From the NCBI GenBank assembly GCA_025201365.1, contig JAIXMF010000158.1, forward strand, positions 1 through 29,601: 29,601 nucleotides of DNA, read 5' to 3'. The notes beneath the pieces are model-generated. The model searched no databases. It saw only the letters and a list, made by a program, of their open reading frames with translations, and was not told the origin of the DNA. This stretch comes from Syncephalis plumigaleata. Lineage: Eukaryota > Zoopagomycota > Zoopagomycetes > Zoopagales > Piptocephalidaceae. The translations under genes and the position numbers were made by a program. Below are positions 9,146 to 19,196 of this stretch, piece by piece (positions within the stretch are counted from its first letter, which is position 1; every line of letters begins with the position of its first letter).

Positions 9146-11448
9146 AGCAATACACGCTTGATTTCAATTACTGATGAAATTGCACGCAAATCTAACGGTA
9201 CTAAAAGTAATAGTGATCAAAAATTAAGTTAATATAATGCAATATATAGGATGTATCGAAGTGAACAGGAAATGTTGGCAAACAACAAAAGGGAAAGCGG
9301 AATGAAAGTGGAAGTTACGTAAACGGATATAAACGGATATATCCAAAATAACCTTGGACCAAATATAGGTTCGCGAGTTCACTGGTTAACGCTAAAAAAG
9401 AACTTACGTTTACTTGCCGGTTAGGTACCTCAAGTAAGAAGGAAATGAGTGAATAGTCGAGAACGGAATATAAGGAAGCCGATACAGGTTTGGTTGGAGA
9501 AACAACAAAAAAGAAATCAACGATCGGCAAATAAGTTAAGGGAGAGGAAGGGAAGGAATAATCTGACAAGAAAGTTCAAAAACACTTGCAATAAACGAAT
9601 AAAATGGTAACGACCGCTGCAGTATACGGATAGCGCGTAATTTTAGTAACGCAGCGCTCTAGCAGTGATGATGATAATAACGACAATAACAATAGTATAC
9701 TTAGCCAGACGCAATAACAAGAACTTATGTTATAAGGTTAGGCAGGTGTACATGCGCTATTAAAGGTGGGGAAACTGCCTTGTCAACAACTGCAGTTTAT
9801 ATGCGAGGCAATAGGAACTATAACGGTAACAATAGAAAAAACTGGATAACGAATCGTGTTAGACCGGATAACACGCTGTACGTCTTTGTTATCACCGTTA
9901 AAGTATTGATATCTCAAGGATTGATAGCAGGATATATATATGTGTGAGTGTGTTTGTGAGTGAGTGCAAGTGTAAGTGCAAGTGTAAGTGCGAAAGAGAG
10001 AGTGTGTGTGTGTATTTCTGGGTGTGTCAGAGTGTGTTTGCGTGTGCGTAGTAGATATGGAGGAAGTATAGTGACAACAAGAAGTTATAAAAGAGCTCAG
10101 ACAGCTAGCGATTTAGCTGATATTGGCGCTGTATAAAAGTGTAAACGATCTGTGGATAGCTTAGGCCACAATGAGATGCTTAGAGAATAATCCTTAATAC
10201 TTATACCACCTTTGAAGCTAGGAAAAGCGCTGGGCGGTAATTAACAAACCGAGGCGGCAATGCCAAACACGGAATTAAACGCAAGCACAAGGGAAGAAAA
10301 AGGGACTAATCTATCGCGTTGGATTTGTGTCTCGCAATAGGAGGCAACCTGGGACCGATAATATGGCGTCGTAATAAAGCCAGGAATGAACTTGAACTTC
10401 AAGTGTAGTACCACGTGTGCAACTAGTTGCTCTTGAGTTTATAGCGAAACCAACTAAAAGAAAGATTGTAAATTGAAGAATCGCAATGGGGTAGCATAAG
10501 CGGAAGTTGGATTACGAGCCTATACTAATAAAAAAAAAAGATAATTGTGCTGTATTCTTTCTACGTGCTGATCTGTGAATCGGACAACACCTAACTAACG
10601 GTGCATTTTTGTAGCCTCCTGGTTGGAGAGGACAGCCAAGCAAACAGAAATACGCTTGATTAAAGAAGCGTACTAAAGGGTAGAATTCCATACTGCAGGG
10701 TAGGCACACGTATAAGCTTACAGTGGTGATCAATAAGGCAACTGGGAGACCGATGCAAGTACCGTTTCGCTAATTGGACTGTGTACAAGGATTTCACCGA
10801 TGTAGTAGAAGTTTCGTGATATTCGCTCAATAACAATCACCACCTTGTCCTGTATTGACACAATGGTTTTTGTTTTTTTCTTCCTATAGATCGCGTGGAG
10901 GATCATGATGCGATGCATAGAAAGGTAGAAAGGTAAACATGTAGACACACAGAGAGAGACAGAGAGAGAGAGAGATAAAAAGAACAACGTGGTATTCATG
11001 TTGAGCACACTTTGTTAACAATCATCAATAGCTCCAGAAATAGCATTAGCGACTACACTGCGTTGTGCATAGAACTATCTAGAATGCATCGCTGAAACAA
11101 TTGGTATACACTAAGAAAGCGCAAACAAGGACTCCAAGCGTGTAAATCTATATTATTACTTCGGTCTGAATCATGGGACAAACATGAATTACGTAGAACA
11201 ATGCCAACATCTTAGTTGAAAACAAACAGATTATCATCCCTTGATTGACCATATATCGGCCTTTCTCTCCCTTCAGCGTAATAACTATCTTCTAACAATG
11301 CCAACACTAGCGCTACCATTAACATTGTCATTATAATCACCACCTTCCTCGTTTTCTTCTTCAATATTGGCATCCAAGCTAACCGTTATTGATGGATATC
11401 ATGCAGGGAACACTAATGACATTATTATACATCATATACATGCTATTT
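9146..11448. other. Long upstream region of the C-terminal-finger gene, no gene recognised
   Basis: About 2.3 kb with no convincing coding frame. It holds TG/AG-rich simple repeats at about 9943-10035, an (AG)n tract at 10950-10975 and AT-rich stretches. It probably contains the promoter and 5' UTR of the gene starting at 9145. Confidence 0.4.
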
Positions 11449-11544
11449 TTACTGTTTGATTTTGAAGATGGCAAAATAAACCACATGTGCTTTATTGCCG
11501 TGTATATTCATGATTATCAATTACAAGTATGACTGGTAATGCTA

Positions 11545-11880
11545 TCACACTAATCCTCCATGGTTACGTTCGTTAATTATCGGTGAAACGACCTCTATAA
11601 CAGGGTTCCAGGACTCGTGTCGAAAGTTCATAACATGTCGAATGATCGTGACGTTCGGATCTAAAAGAGGGATGGTTGCCAAGGCGTTTAAAAATACCCA
11701 ATTGCACGCTGTGGTCGTGTTGCTATCAAACGAGCGAATAAACAAGTAAACGCTATGAGCATTTTTATCACATATATATATATGATCAATTATAGAAATT
11801 TCAACAAGATGGATCGCATGACCTGGAAAGCGCGCTACTCTAAATCTACCGGGAGATCCTTGTATCAGCACTAGTTGCAA
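11545..11880 (-). pseudogene. Coding-like exon of an unrecognised gene or relic
   Basis: The minus strand is open for 111 codons to TGA at 11545. Upstream it is closed by a TAG that is also a good acceptor (CAGTTATAG), so an internal or last exon fits better than a complete gene; there is no ATG near its start. Codons are strongly RNY-biased. The peptide includes IIDHIYICDKNAHSVYLFI and NALATIPLLDPNVTIIRHV, with no low-complexity character, and matches no family I know. A second minus-strand open segment at 11449-11517 contains GNKAHVVYFAIF, which faintly resembles the KNAHSVYLFI part and could be a decayed duplicate. Confidence 0.35.
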
Positions 11881-12180
11881 GCCCTATAACTGTCTTGCCA
11901 TGCACACGTTGTAATATGTGTTCATTTCACCATTCGACTGTTATCGCCAATGCTCTCCATCACTGTCGTCGTTACCATGCGCAACATCTACTTAGTCATG
12001 CATAATTCGAGGCGTGACTTGCTTAGCATATTTTATTACCCGAAAGCGTTGCAATGAACACACACACACACGCGCATACGCGCATAGGCACTAGTGATTG
12101 ACGGAATAAACGGTAATGCAACTATGCTAAATTTTGCCATGGTTTATCCGATTAGCCGTATGACGATGTTTTAGAACCAT

Positions 12181-12828
12181 TTGTTAGTTCAGTACAAGGT
12201 GTCCACGAGGAGACGAAACGACAAGAATGATCTTGCGCTAATGGTAGCTTTTTGCCTTATCGGCGACCATGAAGCCGGTTCTGACAACTATCGTAGATTG
12301 CGCGTACAAATATATATTTGTATATTTTCATGTTTATATTACTACACGTTAATTATTATAAAAGGTAAATAGCAATGTATACGAGTTCATTTACGTTGTA
12401 GCGTTACGTATATATCAATCGCTATAGCGAATGCAGTAAATTTGGTCAGAAGATGTCATTGAGTACGCTGATAACGCATTGTTTTAGGCGTGGGTTGGCA
12501 AGCATCTACAAGTTGAATGCAACCAGTTTGCTAATGATGTCAAGCCCCTTGGTTGCGACACTAGTATACTAGAACTTTTCGCAACTGTGGTACACACACC
12601 TTTCCTCTCTCTCTCTCTTCCTCTGTATCACCATCTATCTATCCCCGTCGTGATGTAAGTCTCAACCAGCATTGGCGAGTTGCACCTCGGCGTAAACCAA
12701 GGTGTACAGATACCATTCCTACCATTCCTACCATTACCACTAAGGTTTGCTCGGTATAGTTTGCGATCTGGCAATCCTTTGGCATCGACACTAAATGAAT
12801 CGTGTACGTGTAGCAACTGGATGCACAT
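12181..12828. pseudogene. Cluster of short coding-like segments, strand uncertain
   Basis: Three segments show an RNY codon pattern. On the plus strand 12181-12300 (including KNDLALMVAFCLIGDHEAGS) is open, and 12488-12600 is open after a TTTTAG acceptor-like site. On the minus strand 12628-12828 starts with an ATG and includes GLPDRKLYRANLSGNGRNG. RNY bias is the same on both strands, so it cannot decide orientation. I could not join them into one gene. They may be remnants of the same locus as 11545-11880. Confidence 0.2.
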
Positions 12829-13196
12829 CTACCAACAGTGGTAATAGGGGACTATTTTTAACCATTCATGTCATTCTCATACTGGTTATGTCGCCTTGAT
12901 TTCAGTGCAACGTGAAATGATACCAAGCGACAGCGCTAATAGTCAACAAGTCTTGTCAATCTCGTTTCTCCCTTTTTTTTTCACGCTCACTCACTCACTC
13001 GCTCGCTCGCTCGCATTCGCCATTTTGACCTTCTCTTTCTCATTATTACAACTATTGAAAGTAGTCTTTTGTCGCTTGCATTGGCCGTAAAAGTCTACTC
13101 TTCTTAAACATATCTACCATAATCATCTATCTAACACTGCCAACCACCTTTCTTAATATCTTCATAAAACACTTTTCTTGATATATCCATTAAAAG
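12829..13196. other. Promoter/5' UTR of the secreted-protein gene
   Basis: Pyrimidine-rich, with a (CTCG)n/(CTCA)n repeat at about 12986-13014 and a CT-rich stretch up to the ATG at 13197. CT-rich leaders are common upstream of fungal transcription starts. Confidence 0.4.
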
Positions 13197-13982
13197 ATGA
13201 AGCATCAATTATCGCTGACTATTGCCCTGGTGGCTATGGTATCGCTAGCTAATGCTGATCCCCGCCCAGCTAGCGATTTAATCTCCTTAGCGCTTAACCT
13301 ATCATCCGAGTGTCGTTCCTACTTGATGTCGAAGATGAAGGATAACGAACTTACTCGTTGTTTACCCATTCAATCGCTAATGAAGCTGGCGGGCGATGAA
13401 CTCCCAGATCCCGAGGATTTCTCCGCCGCCGTCAAGGGTATCTGTCGCGTTCCGCCATGTCGTGACACACTCGTTCAAAGCTTACAACAGGACGTGCGAG
13501 CCAAGTGTAGCAGCAACATTGAATCAGGTGAATTTGCCGAAACATTCCGTTCAGCCCTGTATGTATTGGATAACTACACGCCATTAAGAAACGCTACGTG
13601 TGTCAAGTCCAAGGATGACGGTCTGTGTGCGGTCGAGACCTATGCTAAAGTCTATCCGTCAGCCAAAAACACGCCACATAATCAACTATTGGAGAAGATT
13701 CCTCAGAGTGATCTTTGCTCCGAATGCAACAAAGGTATGGTAACCGTCCTGTTACAAGCTGACAAGGCGGAGCCAGGCAAATTACTAAGCGAGTCTACCG
13801 CCAAGAACGTATCCGCTCGTATTACCGATACGTGTGGCAAGGACTACTTGGATGGTAAGACGGACACCGTTTCCGGCGATCAAGTTCATACGGCATCCAC
13901 TGGCACGACGAGCCTAGTCTATTCGTCGTACACCATTGCACTATCATTAATGTCTGTCGTTTTAATGTCCACTTTACTTTAG
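13197..13982 (+). CDS. Secreted, probably GPI-anchored cysteine-rich surface protein
   Basis: Single exon, 261 residues, with an A-rich context (AAAAG) before the ATG. Residues 1-20 form a clear signal peptide ending in ANA, followed by DPR. The mature part has about ten cysteines, including a CRVPPC pair and an LCSEC pair, suggesting disulphide bonds. N-glycosylation sequons are seen at NLS, NAT and NVS. The C terminus has a Ser/Thr/Gly-rich spacer (DQVHTASTGTTS) and then a hydrophobic tail ending LMSTLL, the usual GPI-attachment signal. I do not recognise the exact family; it resembles small fungal GPI proteins of unknown function. It lies tail to tail with the DDHD phospholipase, 159 bp apart. 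Cell-wall or plasma-membrane location is inferred. Confidence 0.85.
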   Translation: MKHQLSLTIALVAMVSLANADPRPASDLISLALNLSSECRSYLMSKMKDNELTRCLPIQSLMKLAGDELPDPEDFSAAVKGICRVPPCRDTLVQSLQQDVRAKCSSNIESGEFAETFRSALYVLDNYTPLRNATCVKSKDDGLCAVETYAKVYPSAKNTPHNQLLEKIPQSDLCSECNKGMVTVLLQADKAEPGKLLSESTAKNVSARITDTCGKDYLDGKTDTVSGDQVHTASTGTTSLVYSSYTIALSLMSVVLMSTLL

Positions 13983-13994
13983 CATTATTTAATT

Positions 13995-14000
13995 AATAAA
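13995..14000 (+). terminator. Polyadenylation signal AATAAA of the secreted-protein gene
   Basis: AATAAA 13 bases after the stop codon. A minus-strand AATAAA (TTTATT at 14048-14053 and 14052-14057) could serve the convergent phospholipase gene. Confidence 0.45.
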
Positions 14001-14141
14001 CTAGCAGTGCACTATATACAATAGTTGTTGTTCTATTTAACTGATTATTTATTTATTTATCTTAGTATCTAGTATAGTCATGCGGTGTTACAATCTATAA
14101 TAGCCGGTGGCATATCCACACTAGTCAGTCCACGATGGCAA

Positions 14142-16147
14142 TTACACTTGACTGTCATCATCTTTCATTGATGCCGAACTAGCGGCAATTGGATGAATGC
14201 CTAAACAACGCAATAAATGTCGCATAAGATCCCGGTTGCGCCAATAGCTGAAATGAGCACGAATACCGATAACATATTCATTTAGAGTTCGTAGTCGCGG
14301 CTCATACAACATGAAATCTATACGCTGATCCAACGGCTTCGGATCATCTGTCGCGTAGCGTACGGCCATATCCCCGTCAATATGCACGTAATCCTGCTCG
14401 ATCGTGTCCGGTCCACCAATGGTTGTCGTCTCTATAATCTCTACAGATAAGCCGGTGTTGCTAACTAGTAACTCTGATGTTTCCGCCATATTCGTGATTG
14501 TATTAATCGACGTTGTAGCAGTTGTTATTACTTCATTTTTGTGTACAAGATGTTCCTGCTCCTCTTCTTCTTCATCGTCATCGCTTACAATAATTACTTT
14601 ATCATTACATTGGTTATCAATTATAGTTGTAGCTGTAGTTGTAGCTGTAGTTGACGATATAGCATCAGTGTCATCAAGTAGTTGTGTTGTATCCTTGGGC
14701 CATAATGATTCCTCGCTACTTTCCGATACACGACGTCGTTTTCTATAGTGCCGAACTGGCTCATCGTCACGTTTCTTACGACTACCATGAAGGCTGCCGT
14801 TATCATACTCGCTATCATTGTCGTCATCCCCCTTGATTGATCCACCCTCCGAACCGCCGTACATGTAGCCTGCAAATGCCGATAGGAATCGGTAGGCATA
14901 ACCAACACCGGGAAAGAACGAGCCAGGTGTACGTGGTGACATCCAATCCAACAATGTTTGTCGACGTGATCGAGGTGGCAAATGATCTATTTGTACCGGT
15001 GGGATATCCGTGTACTTCTCCATAATCAACGGTTCAATACGATAAGCCTATGCGAAGGTCAGTCTTACTATATTATTATTACTATTATAATAAACGCGTA
15101 AAACCAATGCTCTCTACGCGTTAATTACCAGTGGATCACACGGATGCGTAATATTTTGATGACGACACCAGGGCGGCAGTTGCAAGTCGCACATTTCCCA
15201 GCCTCGCATCACCATTACGCCGGCTATCGGGGAACCGAATGTGAACAGCCATGGTGGCTGGAACTTGAGCTGCGCCACACTACGATAATCGGTGGTGTCC
15301 GGGTTAACGATACCACCTGGTTGGCGTGTCAGTATATCGTAGCAACAAACGCCGCCTAGACTAAATCCCACTATGACTACACTACCGGTAAAACCGGGAT
15401 ATTTATCGATAAACTCATCGTATCGCATGTTCAATTGATCCACTACCACGTCAATAATCATTTGACCATGATTATGAGTGAAATAATGCAGTGAATCCGC
15501 TAGATACTCGTTACAAAGTATACGCATTGCTGAACAATGAGTTAACGCCGCTTTAGCCATCCGACTATAAATGTGAACACGATTAGCGTGTGTGCGCGCG
15601 TGCGTGTGTGCTAATGTATCATTGTTTGCACTCTATACTACTTGCCTGTCAACTTTTTCATGTAGTATCGAGTGCCATTCTATCGATATATCCATTAGTT
15701 GATTAGTTAGTTAGTTAGTTAGTTAGTCAGCTAGTTAGCGATCAAGTCGTATTATAATCATTTCATTGTAGATAGACATACCTATGGGAATGACAGCAAT
15801 AGCTTCGTCGGGTCGTTGGAATTCGTCGTTTAGCACTTCGCGTAAAGTAGTTCGCATGTCACGGACTATCGACACAATGTCAAATAGACGACATTTCCAT
15901 TATCGATTCACTTACTGTTATCGCGATATTTACCGCGTTCCTCTAGTTGACGACCCATACCGTGCACGACAAATACGAGATGACGAATATCTATTGGATG
16001 AGCACATATTCATTGGTTTATTATGAGTACGTGTCAACACTATTCATACGATATAGCTAGACATTATTTACCGTGTCCCTCTAGAGCCGGGTCATGCCAG
16101 AACGATGGTTCAGTATTGTCAATAAGCGCTGATAGACCGATAGTCAT
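14142..16147 (-). CDS. DDHD-domain phospholipase (PA-PLA1-like)
   Basis: Model: complement of 14142..15047, 15129..15564, 15646..15679, 15782..15865, 15916..15990 and 16072..16147, giving 536 residues with all phases consistent. The family hydrolyses phosphatidic acid and related phospholipids. Seen are HLVFVVHGMG (H35-G38), IPIEWHS, the nucleophile motif GFSLGG (S158), FTFGSPIAG, and the DDHD residues D233 (HPCDPLAYRIEPL), D479 (QRIDFML), H500 (HFSYW) and D508 (NRDL). It lacks the WWE and SAM domains of animal members, as in short fungal Ddl1-type proteins. An acidic, Ser/Thr-rich insert of about 150 residues lies within the DDHD domain. Exon 4 is only 34 bp. The intron at 15565-15645 fits only a GC donor (GCAAGT), because no GT site gives the right phase. 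With the decarboxylase, it is the second phospholipid enzyme in the window. Confidence 0.9.
15703..15728. repeat. (TTAG)n tract in an intron
   Basis: About six perfect TTAG units inside the 102-bp intron of the DDHD gene. Confidence 0.85.
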
Positions 16148-16936
16148 GATTTATTAAGCAAAGTGATAGCGGATAATGAGAAAGAATAATGTAGCGACCC
16201 TGTATCTTCAAAGTGCAATTATTGGTTACTAGCAAATACTATTTTTAGAATAATCATTGAAACAATCTATGTAGCTGATGAATAGTAGATGAAATCCTTT
16301 AGGAAACTTTTTTGTTTTTAGCATTTCATTATTGACTACATACATACATACATGCATGTATGTATACATGGATACATATGAATCTATTGTATAACTAGGA
16401 AAGCACAGATTTTATATACATAATACACATTATAAAGGGTAGTACTAGTAGTAGGTAGTGTGTGTGTGTATGATTAGATGAGGAAAAATAACACAAATGC
16501 ATATATTATTTACAATTGTAATTATTATATTAAAACAAAAGTAATGTGTAAATTCACTGGGTTAATATAGCTGTGTTTAAAAAGGAGAGCGGACGTTTGT
16601 AGCGATGAAGGAAAGCGAAAGAAAGCAAACACGCTTCCTATTCAAAAGATAGTGGCATATCCACGTGGTGTGTCCTTTGTACCGCTCACAGCAATAGCGA
16701 TGATGTTTACATGTATATGTGTGTATACGTACGTGTCATCATAGAGACAAATGAAAACAAGTAACTATTAGTTAGTTAGTTAGTTAGTTGATTGGTTGGT
16801 TGGTTAAATAAGTAAGCACAAGTAAGCAAGCAAGTATGCAAGTAAATGGATGAGAGCATGAATGCGTGAAGAAGTATGGCACAAGCCCCAAAGAAAACTA
16901 CAACGAATAACAAGCAATAGTATATGCCTGGTGAGG

Positions 16937-16964
16937 GTAGCTTAAAAAAGAAAGAGAAAGCTAC
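16937..16964. repeat. Inverted repeat, 7-bp arms
   Basis: GTAGCTT at 16937-16943 pairs with AAGCTAC at 16958-16964 around a 14-base purine-rich loop. Confidence 0.6.
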
Positions 16965-16974
16965 TCATATTACA

Positions 16975-17008
16975 CTTCAGGAATAATATATATATTATAT
17001 GCCTGAAG
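16975..17008. repeat. Near-perfect long hairpin
   Basis: CTTCAGG (16975-16981) pairs with CCTGAAG (17002-17008), and the interior is itself an AT palindrome (ATAATATATATATTAT), so nearly all 34 bases can pair. It sits 10 bp from the preceding inverted repeat and next to an (AGT)n tract. It could be a 3' UTR structure or a relic of a small inverted-repeat element. Confidence 0.7.
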
Positions 17009-17009
17009 T

Positions 17010-17010
<1 letters not shown>

Positions 17011-17040
<30 letters not shown>
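17011..17040. repeat. (AGT)n microsatellite
   Basis: Ten perfect AGT units directly after the hairpin at 16975-17008. Confidence 0.9.
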
Positions 17041-17041
<1 letters not shown>

Positions 17042-17504
17042 CCAGACGGGGAAACCAACGAGTGAGTTGAATATGCTTTAAATGGATAATAAATGCCAAT
17101 ATGAATTAACTATATACAATAGAGTAGTAGCCTGGATGGAACAATTAGAGGGAGAGAGAGGAAAGGAAAGGAAAGGAGAGAAGAAGAAGAAGGAACGGAA
17201 TGCTATGTAACAATGATGATGAATGATGCTTATGTATAGTAAGATGCGAAATAAATAGTGCATACATATGTCCACAATCATGTCGAGTAATATAATCAAT
17301 AATAGGAGAGTGTCATTATGGTTTAGAGAAAACCCCCTATACCATCATCAATACCAACATCGTTAGTAAATGATGATAATAATAATGATGATGATGATAA
17401 CGAATCCTATAATGCTGAGATGGAAAGATAAAATACGACAAATAGTGTATACATGTACATATACATATACATATATATATATATGCAGATAGATATATGG
17501 ATGT

Positions 17505-19196
17505 TTACGGATGATTGTGGCTATAGTGCACCATATTGTGTGCTGCAGTTAGCGAAGCCACCTGCCATGTCGACGAGTCCAATGCCTGATCTGTAATACC
17601 GAAAAGCAACGGTAGTTCCGGGGTCATGTGGTCGGCCGTCAATGAACTTAGCATTGCTTTGGAGGTGAGCAAGTCATTATTATGCTCGGCCCAGAGGTCA
17701 TTGACATCACTGTGATACTGATGTTGATATTGATGATGCTGACTACCGCCAATATAAGGTGTTGCGGCCAATGAGTAAGTAGGGCTTGTTGGTGACAATG
17801 GCTGCTGCTGCTGCTGCTGCTGCTGCTGTGATAATGGTGGTGATAATTGTAGTCCCAGGCTAAGAGGACTGGTGCTACCATTTGTACTGCCGTGTGGAGC
17901 ATGCATACCCGAGAGTAACTCATTGGTGAGTAGCGTGTGTGGATCAGCAGTAGATGACACGCCAAGTAGCATGTTCGTATCGAGTGCGGCGTACATGTCA
18001 GGCACCGGTGGCAATGAGTTTAGCATGAATGTGCTATGATCATGAACGGGAATATCGGAAAGATCTACCACACCTAATTATTATTATAATAATAGACATC
18101 CACAATACGTTCCACAATGTATATGTTAGTGCTACAGCATTCATTATTATTATTATTATTATTGTTATGGTACTTACCCGTGGAGATATTACGATGATGA
18201 CCGCTACCATTATGCTGATGAGAATGATGATGAGAATGATGATGATGATGATGATGAGGACTGGTAGACATGTTCAATGATGCCTCAAAGGAGGTTAGAC
18301 TCTGGAATGGCGTGGTATCTTGTCCACCTGAAAGGGTCGGGCTTAGAATAGCCGGGATCAGTGTGGGACTACCGATTAACGGGCTCATTAGAGTTGGTGA
18401 CGTGGATGGCAGCATGTTGATGGTGGCGGGAGTAGTGGTGGCACTTTCCGTATCTTCACCGGCAGTAGTATCAATCGATGTCAATGCTGACGACACATTT
18501 GAAGGACGAGCATGTGGGTGTTTCTTCTTGAAATGAGCGGTCAAATCAGGTCGACGTGTAAAGTGAACGTGACACAACTAATTCATTTTTGGACAACAGG
18601 ACACAATAGAACAGTACAAATACGAATGGTTAATTCACCAATCAAATACATACACACGCACACACACACAAATATACACATACGTATACACATATACATA
18701 GAAATACCCTCACACATAGGATGATCATTACTGCATTGTTTTGGACGCGTCATCGTTATCGTCCATCAATAGCAATAGCAATATTCCCTAGTGTACCCTT
18801 CACTGCCCTTCTCGCTCTCATGCTCTCACTCACTCTCATGCTCTTACTTACCTCACAGGCGAATTCCTTCCAACCTAGTTCGCGGGCCAAATGACCACGG
18901 ATATGAGCTTCGGTGCTATAGGAACCAGGGCGGAATCGTTTAGCGCAGGTGCCCCAATGACACTCTACGGTAATATTGGGATTGGTAGTGGTGGCACGGT
19001 AGTAGAGGCCGTGATCTTTACGCCAATGATCAAGTAGCACTTTACCCGCGTGATGTGGGTTGAAATTGTTGCCATGTCGATGTTGAGGTTGCTGCTGCTG
19101 TTGGTCGATGGTAAACGAGCAGCCCTCCCATTTACAGCGTAGGGATGATTGACCTCGTTGCACCGTTCGGTTACGTGGTGTAGTTGCTTGCTTCAT
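17505..19196 (-). CDS. PacC-like C2H2 protein with a Gln/His insert in finger 1
   Basis: Model: complement of 17505..18073, 18178..18577 and 18852..19196, introns 104 and 274 bp, 437 residues, ATG at 19196. Fingers: C21/C26/H57/H62, C79/C84/H98/H102 and C114/C117/H130/H135. Fingers 1 and 2 keep the PacC-type CxWxxC. The loop of finger 1 between C26 and H57 is 30 residues instead of 12, because of a Gln run and a His/Asn-rich segment. Finger 3 reads TRRPDLTAH, where PacC has KRPQDLKKH. The rest is disordered: a His-rich stretch (HHHHHHHSHHHSHQH) and a run of nine Gln encoded by CTG repeats on the plus strand. The first intron is phase 0, one residue after C114, as in the other paralogues. It is likely a nuclear DNA-binding regulator; the target is unknown. 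Confidence 0.85.
17801..17828. repeat. (CTG)n tract encoding polyglutamine
   Basis: Nine perfect CTG units on the plus strand, read as CAG (Gln) on the minus strand inside exon 3 of the gene at 17505-19196. Confidence 0.9.

Larger units (their letters stand above)
16148..17504. other. Intergenic region, repeats and hairpins only
   Basis: Between the start of the DDHD gene and the stop of the next PacC-like gene. It holds TACA/TGTA repeats at about 16335-16375, a (GTTA)/(GGTT) tract at about 16768-16805, two adjacent inverted repeats (16937-17008), an (AGT)n tract and AT-rich sequence. No coding segment was recognised. The right part may be the 3' UTR of the gene at 17505. Confidence 0.5.

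Noticed and set aside
14404-14748. Plus-strand frame over the last DDHD exon
   Set aside because: It is antisense to the exon; its valine/serine runs come from the acidic and Thr-rich insert.
16975-17008. Rho-independent terminator
   Set aside because: The organism is eukaryotic, and the stem is AT-rich without a following T run.
17648-17965. Minus-strand frame with a long serine run
   Set aside because: It is the shifted-frame reading of the polyglutamine exon of the gene at 17505-19196.
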